A DNA stretch of 46,118 bases from an uncultured Fimbriimonas sp. GTDB taxonomy: Bacteria > Armatimonadota > Fimbriimonadia > Fimbriimonadales > Fimbriimonadaceae. Shown here one piece after another: positions 40,733 through 46,118 of this stretch (its first letter is position 1; each line of letters opens with the position of its first letter). The notes below the pieces were generated by a model that was given only the letters and a program-made list of their open reading frames with translations, did not search any database and was not told the DNA's origin. Both the position numbers and the translations under genes were made by a program. The stretch covers positions 1 to 46,118 of the forward strand of contig CAMFIS010000008.1 in assembly GCA_945952345.1 (NCBI GenBank), written 5' to 3'.

Positions 40733-42154
40733 ATGCCCTTACAGGGGGCTTTAGATTCAAAACCGGACATAATGAACGTTGTGAACGTTCCTCCCATCGA
40801 AGAGTTGACGCCCCGCCAAATCGTCGATGAGCTCGACAAATACATCATCGGACAGACTGCCGCCAAGCGTGCGGTCGCCGTTGCTTTGCGAAATCGCTAC
40901 CGACGCCAGCAGCTTCCCCCGGCTGAGCGAGACGACGTTCAACCCAAGAATATTTTGATGATCGGCCCCACCGGCGTGGGCAAAACCGAGATCGCCCGCC
41001 GTTTGGCCCAGCTCGCCCGGGCTCCGTTTGTGAAGGTCGAGGCAACCAAGTTCACCGAGGTCGGTTACGTGGGCCGCGACGTCGAATCCATGGTGCGTGA
41101 GCTTGTCGCGACTGCAGTTCGGCTTGTGGAGAAAGAGCGGATGCAGCAGGTCCAGGACGATGCCGAGCGATACGCCCTCGACCGCATCGTCGATCTTCTC
41201 GACTCCGAAGTCGGCAGCTCGACGTTCTATCCCGACGAAGACGAGATCATTGATTGGGAAAAGCGCGCGGCGGACGAGCAAGCCCGTAAAGAACAAATTC
41301 GGGCTGAGCTCGAGCGTGGCGGCTACCGCGACAACATGATCGAGTTCGATGTCGAAGAACCGTCGAGCCCATTCATGCAAGTTTTTACTCCCGGCGGAAT
41401 GGAAGAGATGGGCTTCGACATGAACCAGCTCACCAATCCGTTTGGCAACAAGCGCGTGATGCGCAAAGCCACCGTGGCTGAGGCCTTCACCATCCTCGCC
41501 GAGGAAGAGGCGGGCAAGCTCATCGACCGCCACAGCGTTCACCGCGAAGCCGTCATCCGAGCCGAACAGACCGGCATAATCTTCATCGACGAGATCGACA
41601 AGGTCGCGGGCAAGAGCGGCGGCAGCGGGCCCGACGTCAGTCGCGAAGGCGTCCAGCGCGATCTGCTTCCGATCATCGAAGGCTCGACGGTTCAGACCAA
41701 GTTTGGGCCGGTTAAAACCGAGCACATTCTCTTTGTGGCTGCTGGCGCGTTCCACATTTCCAAGCCCAGCGACCTCATTCCGGAGCTTCAGGGTCGACTT
41801 CCGATTCGAGTGGAATTGGAATCACTCAGTTCGGAGGATTTCCGCAAAATCCTCACCGAACCTAAAAACGCATTAATCCGTCAGTATCAGAGTCTCCTTA
41901 AAGTCGAAGGGGTCGACGTGGTGTTCACGTCCGATGCGATCGATGAAATCGCCAGGATGGCTGAACAAGTCAATAAATCGACCGACAATATTGGTGCTCG
42001 CCGTTTGCAAACGATGATGGAACTATTGCTGCACGAAGTCTTGTTCGATGCGCCCGAGAAAGCGCCAAAGAACGTGTCTTACGACGCAACGAAAGTTCGA
42101 TCGACTCTTGAGGAGTTCGTGGCAAACCTGGAAAAGGCGAAGCTAATGGTGTAA
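40733..42154 (+). CDS. hslU: ATP-dependent protease ATPase subunit HslU (ClpY)
   Basis: A 473-residue AAA+ unfoldase of the HslUV protease. The N-terminus TPRQIVDELDKYIIGQTAAKRAVAVALRNRYRR is diagnostic. Walker A is GPTGVGKTE, the pore loop is GYVGRD, Walker B is IIFIDEIDKV, and the C-terminal sensor region is TDNIGARRLQTMMELLLHE. ATG 40733 has a well-placed -10 box; ATG 40772 would give a shorter N-terminus closer to E. coli HslU. The peptidase gene hslV, usually next to hslU, is absent here. Confidence 0.95.
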   Translation: MPLQGALDSKPDIMNVVNVPPIEELTPRQIVDELDKYIIGQTAAKRAVAVALRNRYRRQQLPPAERDDVQPKNILMIGPTGVGKTEIARRLAQLARAPFVKVEATKFTEVGYVGRDVESMVRELVATAVRLVEKERMQQVQDDAERYALDRIVDLLDSEVGSSTFYPDEDEIIDWEKRAADEQARKEQIRAELERGGYRDNMIEFDVEEPSSPFMQVFTPGGMEEMGFDMNQLTNPFGNKRVMRKATVAEAFTILAEEEAGKLIDRHSVHREAVIRAEQTGIIFIDEIDKVAGKSGGSGPDVSREGVQRDLLPIIEGSTVQTKFGPVKTEHILFVAAGAFHISKPSDLIPELQGRLPIRVELESLSSEDFRKILTEPKNALIRQYQSLLKVEGVDVVFTSDAIDEIARMAEQVNKSTDNIGARRLQTMMELLLHEVLFDAPEKAPKNVSYDATKVRSTLEEFVANLEKAKLMV

Positions 42155-42156
42155 GC

Positions 42157-43503
42157 ATGGTTAAGCCGGGATTGGCTGCTCTACTCGTTGTTGCAATCGC
42201 AAGTGTTGCGAGCGCCCAGACCGCGCCTTATTGGACCGACGCAGAAAAGGACCAGATTCGGCAGTGGTGGTCTGAGCCGGGCCGATACGTGATCACGCCG
42301 ACGGACAAATACGTGGTGCGCCTCACCACTCAAGGCTCGCAGTGGCTGTGGGATTACAACCACCTCCGAGGCAAGGGAAAGACTCCGCCGACCCAGATTC
42401 CGGGCGCTTCGAACGATGAAGAAGCGACGTGGGAAAAGTGGATCAACGCCAAGGTCGCTTATGACCGTTACCTCGCAGCTTGTGCCGCCGAAACGCTAAA
42501 TGCCAAGGCGCAACACCGCGACCCGAAATATCCAGTCGAAGTTGCTCAGCCCGATCCGGCCAGCGCCGATCTCATCGCGCGATTTGGCGCCCCTCCGGCT
42601 TTTGCCGCTAACGTTCGCCCCAACAAGATTTCGGTCATGTTCGACGACATCAAGCTGAATTACAGCGACAACGTCGACATGCGCCCGCGCTACGCCTACT
42701 ACCGATTCGATAACGGAGTGAACTCCGAAGGCGACGCGATCAAATCTCTGCCTCCGGCCGAACTGGATTCGATCATCAAAGAAGCGGGATACGACGATTC
42801 TGACGCCAAGGTTTTCAAATCAGTCTCCGTCCTCGAGGGCGGTTTCGATTCGATCAACACGTACGACACCGGCTTTATTTCGGTCGGTTTCATTCAATTC
42901 GCCTCATTGAAAGAAGGCGGCGGATCGCTCGGACACGCGATGATTCAGTACAAGCGCGAGCAGCCCACGGACTTTGACAAAGACTTCCATCGCTTCGGCA
43001 TCGACATCACGCCGGACGAGAAGATCGTGGCCCTGGATATGGATTCGGGCGACGAGAAGATTGGCCCCGACGCAAACACGCAGGTCATCAAAGATAAGCG
43101 ACTCATCGCTGCATTCCAGCGCGCGGGTAAATTCCGCCCGTTCCGTCTGCTGCAGCTTCGCGCGGCAAAGCTGATCTATTGGCCGATGGATGACAAGGTG
43201 ACTTTTAATCTTGGCCACACCAAGGTCACGCGGCCGCTTTCCGATTTCGTCCATTCCGAAGCGGGCAAGGCGATCTTCCTCGACCGCAAAGTGAATACGG
43301 GCAACATCGGCTCGGTTGGCAGCGCACTGCAAACCATCGCCGAAGCCGCCAAGGTCGATACTCCGGAGGATCTCGCCAAGTACGAGGCCCTGCTCATAAA
43401 GTGCTTCTACTATCGTTTTGATCCGATGAAGAGCGCCGAGTTGGCGAAGCCAGAGCCGTGCGACATGATCCAGAGTGTTCTGAACAAATACGGTCGTGGC
43501 TGA
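42157..43503 (+). CDS. secreted protein with a lysozyme-like segment
   Basis: A 448-residue exported protein (signal ALLVVAIASVASA-QTA). The central region (about 220-260) reads SVLEGGFDSINTYDTGF, then ISVGFIQFASLKEGGGSLG. A Glu followed by FDSINTYD and SxGFIQF recalls the catalytic Glu and the S-x-G-x-x-Q of lysozyme/lytic transglycosylase folds. The rest is helical and charged. The ATG is 2 nt after the hslU stop, so it is probably co-transcribed. A peptidoglycan-active role is inference; no family name is certain. Confidence 0.6.
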   Translation: MVKPGLAALLVVAIASVASAQTAPYWTDAEKDQIRQWWSEPGRYVITPTDKYVVRLTTQGSQWLWDYNHLRGKGKTPPTQIPGASNDEEATWEKWINAKVAYDRYLAACAAETLNAKAQHRDPKYPVEVAQPDPASADLIARFGAPPAFAANVRPNKISVMFDDIKLNYSDNVDMRPRYAYYRFDNGVNSEGDAIKSLPPAELDSIIKEAGYDDSDAKVFKSVSVLEGGFDSINTYDTGFISVGFIQFASLKEGGGSLGHAMIQYKREQPTDFDKDFHRFGIDITPDEKIVALDMDSGDEKIGPDANTQVIKDKRLIAAFQRAGKFRPFRLLQLRAAKLIYWPMDDKVTFNLGHTKVTRPLSDFVHSEAGKAIFLDRKVNTGNIGSVGSALQTIAEAAKVDTPEDLAKYEALLIKCFYYRFDPMKSAELAKPEPCDMIQSVLNKYGRG

Positions 43504-43601
43504 TTCCGCTCCCTCATCAGTTTTGGCAATGCAATACCAGAAGCTCGTTGTGTGCCTCGGAATCCATCACAAGTACTGCCAACTTCCAGGAATTCAGAGG
43601 A

Positions 43602-44387
43602 CTAGAACTTACTGAGAATCTTCCCGTCTTTTCCAAGCTTGGAAATCTGTGGACCAATGTTCTCGTAAGTGGGAGCATATGTGTTGAGCGACGGGAAGAG
43701 ATAGTCCTTTCTATCATTCAAAACATCAGGGTTCTTCCTGAAAGGATCTAACCAGTCGTCATACTCCTTCGGAGCTTTGAACGATGGATCAGCCTTTTTT
43801 GCAAGCCGAAGGTACCTGTCTGCGGAGTACCAGTGAGTCCTTCCCATTTCCCAGTTTGCCAGCCAGAAGTACATTTGAGCAAGCGGAACCTGCGAGTACT
43901 TCCTAGGGTCTGAACGTTCGCAATTACCGGGAATGGAAATCGGAGTCACTTCAAACAATTCTGTTCTGATCTTATCGGCTTTCGCTTGACTACCGTATTT
44001 GGATGTGAGGTACCAATACCATGGTCTCATATCGTTGGCACCGGCCACACCACGAGTTGTATTCTTATCGAGCGGGTCACCTTCGAAGAACAACTTCATG
44101 GATCGGTAGGCATTGAACTGATCTCCTTTCATCAGATCCAAGCTACTTCTTTCTCGGAGAAGCTGAAATTTGTCCTGCTTCAGACCTTCGGCAATGATAA
44201 GTTGCTCTTCGGCTCCTTTCAGGTCGCCCATCTTAACGAGTTCGTAGAACTTGCAAGTTCTATCAAAGACGAGCTTTTCAACCTCAGTCATTTGGTATTT
44301 GACTAGCGGTTGGTCGTGCTGTTGCGCAAAGCCGCTGAACGTAAGTCCAAAGGCAATAGCAGAAATGCTGAATACTCGATGCGTCAT
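43602..44387 (-). CDS. secreted protein of unknown function
   Basis: A 261-residue exported protein with signal peptide MTHRVFSISAIAFGLTFSGFA. The mature part is helical, rich in aromatic and charged residues (DMRPWYWYLTSKYGS, MYFWLANWEMGRTHWYSADRYLRLAKKAD), which suggests TPR-like helical hairpins. GGGGAG is very close to the ATG. TACAAT about 22 nt upstream on the minus strand may be the -10. Convergent with the previous gene. I do not recognise the family. Confidence 0.65.
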   Translation of the reverse strand: MTHRVFSISAIAFGLTFSGFAQQHDQPLVKYQMTEVEKLVFDRTCKFYELVKMGDLKGAEEQLIIAEGLKQDKFQLLRERSSLDLMKGDQFNAYRSMKLFFEGDPLDKNTTRGVAGANDMRPWYWYLTSKYGSQAKADKIRTELFEVTPISIPGNCERSDPRKYSQVPLAQMYFWLANWEMGRTHWYSADRYLRLAKKADPSFKAPKEYDDWLDPFRKNPDVLNDRKDYLFPSLNTYAPTYENIGPQISKLGKDGKILSKF

Positions 44388-44532
44388 AACTCCCCTTTGC
44401 CCTTCTGTTATTGTATGCGCTTCTTCAGAAATGGAGCGAGCGAAAAAGGAACAGCTCTTGGTCTTGGACCTAAATATTCTGTGAGGATGCGTAGGTCAGC
44501 CTCGGTCTCCTCTAGGTCGTGGCGGGTCCCAG

Positions 44533-45252
44533 CTACCAGGCCAGTCGATCCTGCATGTGGAAGAAACCGCCCGTCGGACCATCGTCGGGCAGAGTTGCTA
44601 ACCACACTGAAGTCTTCACTCCCTTCTCAAGGGTCAGGGGTGCGCCGGGCCCGCCCATTTCGGTCTTAACCCAACCCGGATGCGCCGAGTTCACCTTGAT
44701 CGCCGTCCCCGCGAGATCCTTCGAAAGAATCGCCGTGAATGAGTTGAGGGCCGCCTTGCTGGAACCGTACGCTAAGCTTCCCCAATCACCAAATTTAGTG
44801 GATGGATCGCTTTGCAAGGTTGACGATCCAAGTACGGAGCTCACATTCACAATTCGTCCGGCAGGAGATTTCCGAATAAGCGGCAATAGAAGCAACGTCA
44901 GTTCCACTTGAGCAAAGAAGTTCACATCAAACGTCGACCTGAGCGCACTGGGTGAAAGGTCGGAGGGTCGAACGCCGTAGTCCAGCAATACGCCCGCATT
45001 GTTCACCAACACATCCAAATGCCCGTCGAGCGCTTCGATGTGGTTTACGACAGTCGGAAACGTCGACGGCGCAGACATGTCGAGGTGGACGAACTCCGCC
45101 TGAATTCCCTCCGAGGTGAGTTCTTTCTCCGCTGCTTCTCCCCGGGAAATATCTCGCGACCCGATATAGACCTTGTATCCAAGCCGGCCCAATTGCCGAG
45201 CCGTCTCCAATCCAATGCCTTTATTGGCGCCTGTGATCAAAGCATTCTTCAT
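44533..45252 (-). CDS. short-chain dehydrogenase/reductase
   Basis: A 239-residue SDR. The cofactor motif is TGANKGIG (residues 7-14), NNAG follows LDVLV, the catalytic Ser is in IVNVSSVLGS, and YGSSKAAL carries the catalytic Tyr and Lys; HPGWVKTEMGG follows. The TGANKGIG form and overall pattern match carbonyl-reductase-like classical SDRs, probably NADP-dependent. Substrate unknown. It is divergent from the phosphatase gene with 73 bp between. Confidence 0.92.
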   Translation of the reverse strand: MKNALITGANKGIGLETARQLGRLGYKVYIGSRDISRGEAAEKELTSEGIQAEFVHLDMSAPSTFPTVVNHIEALDGHLDVLVNNAGVLLDYGVRPSDLSPSALRSTFDVNFFAQVELTLLLLPLIRKSPAGRIVNVSSVLGSSTLQSDPSTKFGDWGSLAYGSSKAALNSFTAILSKDLAGTAIKVNSAHPGWVKTEMGGPGAPLTLEKGVKTSVWLATLPDDGPTGGFFHMQDRLAW

Positions 45253-45314
45253 GACCTTGTTCTACGATGCTCGCTCGGACAACTGCACGCGAGCGCAGAA
45301 ATAGACCGCTGCGC

Positions 45315-45320
45315 TAGACT
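45315..45320 (+). promoter_or_regulatory. -10 box TAGACT of the phosphatase gene
   Basis: TAGACT ends 5 nt before the GTG at 45326; no Shine-Dalgarno is present. Confidence 0.45.
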
Positions 45321-45325
45321 ATTCA

Positions 45326-45811
45326 GTGCCCAAAGTCTCCGTCCTGTTCGTCTGCCTCGGAAACATCTGTCGCAGTCCGATGGCGGAGTCGATCTTCCGA
45401 GCCAAGGTCATGAAGGCGGGGCTCGCCGAAGAAATCACTATCGACTCGGCCGGCACCGGCAACTGGCATATCGGTGAGAATCCGGATCCGCGGACGATCC
45501 GGGTTCTTGCCGAGAATAACATCCATATTTTTAGCCGCGCTCGGCAGGTTCGCAGCCAAGACTTCCAAGTATTCGATTACATCATCGCCATGGACGGCGC
45601 GAACATTCGCGACCTCAAGAACTGGCAAAGCTCCAACCACGACAAACTTTCTCTGATGCTCGAATGGTCGAATCCCGGATCGCAGGCGGAGGTGCCAGAT
45701 CCATATTACGGCGATATGACCGAGTTCAACGCCGTCTACGAGCTTCTCGACGAAGCAACCGACAAACTCCTCGCCGATATTCGCGAGAAATCCCAAATCT
45801 CCCGAACGTAA
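45326..45811 (+). CDS. low-molecular-weight protein tyrosine phosphatase
   Basis: A 161-residue LMW-PTP. The CX5R P-loop CLGNICRS has nucleophile Cys 10 and Arg 16. The general-acid loop is VPDPYYG (Asp, with two Tyr). DSAGTGNWHIGENPDPRT is also typical of the family. In bacteria these enzymes often reverse tyrosine-kinase control of exopolysaccharide export, or act on arginine phosphate. The start is GTG 45326, directly behind a -10 box. Confidence 0.94.
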   Translation: MPKVSVLFVCLGNICRSPMAESIFRAKVMKAGLAEEITIDSAGTGNWHIGENPDPRTIRVLAENNIHIFSRARQVRSQDFQVFDYIIAMDGANIRDLKNWQSSNHDKLSLMLEWSNPGSQAEVPDPYYGDMTEFNAVYELLDEATDKLLADIREKSQISRT

Positions 45812-45843
45812 CGAGCGTCCCTGGCGTTGATAGATGGTAACGC

Positions 45844-46070
45844 ATGACAATCGTTCCCCTCATCGTAGGCTATTTCGCGATTCAGTGGAATCGAGGCAAC
45901 TACCTGGGCAAGACTCCCGAACAGATCGTGGCGATGGGCCGCAAGAAATGGTCGGACCTCTACGAGGAAAAAGTTGGAGGCAGCACGGCCGACACGGTTT
46001 TGGGCCAGGAAAAGTTTGGCGAGGCACTTCGCAACCTGAATGATCGGGCGATGAAGCGCATGCCTTCTCC
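45844..46070 (+). CDS. N-terminal part of a hypothetical protein, cut by the contig end
   Basis: 75 codons from ATG 45844 up to the adapter junction. The product begins TIVPLIVGYFAIQWNRGNYLGK and continues with a charged helical region. A frame that appears to continue to 46113 does so only by translating adapter bases, so its last residues are artificial. There is no clear ribosome binding site. The real C-terminus is missing; function unknown. Confidence 0.6.
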
Positions 46071-46118
46071 CTGTCTCTTATACACATCTCCGAGCCCACG
46101 AGACCGAGGCTGATCTCG
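46071..46118. other. Illumina Nextera adapter and index (library contamination)
   Basis: CTGTCTCTTATACACATCT (46071-46089) is the transposon mosaic end. It is followed by CCGAGCCCACGAGAC (46090-46104), an 8-nt index CGAGGCTG (46105-46112) and ATCTCG, the start of the P7 sequence. This is not genomic DNA. Confidence 0.98.

Noticed and set aside
40757-41755. A 332-codon minus-strand open frame opposite hslU
   Set aside because: It lies fully inside the conserved hslU gene and its translation has no recognisable features.
46071-46113. C-terminal residues of the last protein
   Set aside because: They are translated from adapter sequence.

Overview
The window is about 46 kb of dense bacterial chromosome from a diderm organism. 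It carries a porin with a signal peptide, several lipoproteins and a PEP-CTERM surface protein. The mix of PEP-CTERM, two Gfo/Idh/MocA oxidoreductases, many TTG/GTG starts and numerous unrecognised secreted paralogues resembles Armatimonadota (Fimbriimonadia-like), but this is inference; no rRNA is present to place it. The last 48 bases (46071-46118) are Illumina Nextera adapter plus index, so the right edge is a contig end with uncleaned library sequence. The final gene is cut there, and the first gene is cut by the left edge.

Layout. 1-3.8 kb: a truncated membrane-anchored gene, a divergent ECF sigma factor, then on the minus strand trxA, murJ and a methyltransferase. 3.8-8.9 kb: a secreted protein with a Gly/Pro-rich insert, dnaG and rpoD (a replication/transcription operon), a peroxiredoxin-like gene and a convergent inositol-monophosphatase-family gene. 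8.9-10.2 kb: tRNA-Gly(GCC) and two gene-poor stretches with palindromic repeats. 10.2-15.6 kb (minus): birA, nadC, a lipoprotein, a Gfo/lipoprotein/Gfo cluster and a TerC protein. 15.6-19.3 kb (plus): two FmdB-type zinc ribbons, a pair of tandem paralogues of unknown function and thymidine kinase. 19.3-21.4 kb (minus): three tandem secreted paralogues. 21.5-26.2 kb (plus): DUF2905, a HAD hydrolase, queA (apparently with a CTG start), a MerR-like HTH protein, a GT4 glycosyltransferase and a polytopic membrane protein that looks like a bacterial presenilin/SPP-type aspartyl protease. 26.1-31.8 kb (minus): an overlapping E2 / peptidase C26 / biotin carrier / HMG-CoA lyase operon suggesting leucine catabolism, an EEP nuclease, a PEP-CTERM protein and a small unknown. 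31.8-34.9 kb (minus): motA-motB with heptamer repeat arrays between them, and a TlpA-like secreted thioredoxin. 35.0-37.8 kb (plus): mutL, a parDE toxin-antitoxin pair, and ruvC. 37.9-40.7 kb (minus): gapN and a porin. 40.7-46.1 kb: hslU, a secreted lysozyme-like protein, a secreted unknown, an SDR, a low-molecular-weight protein tyrosine phosphatase and the truncated last gene.

The strongest candidate for something new is the protein at 25211-26215. It has nine hydrophobic segments with YD, GPAD and PAL motifs in the order of the presenilin/signal-peptide-peptidase active site, and its gene is translationally coupled to a glycosyltransferase. Other notable signals: about nine genes with a TANNNT -10 box only 5-8 nt before the start codon and no Shine-Dalgarno (candidate leaderless genes); a two-hairpin dispersed palindrome; interspersed repeats translated as linkers of the E2 protein; and paired heptamer arrays between motA and motB.
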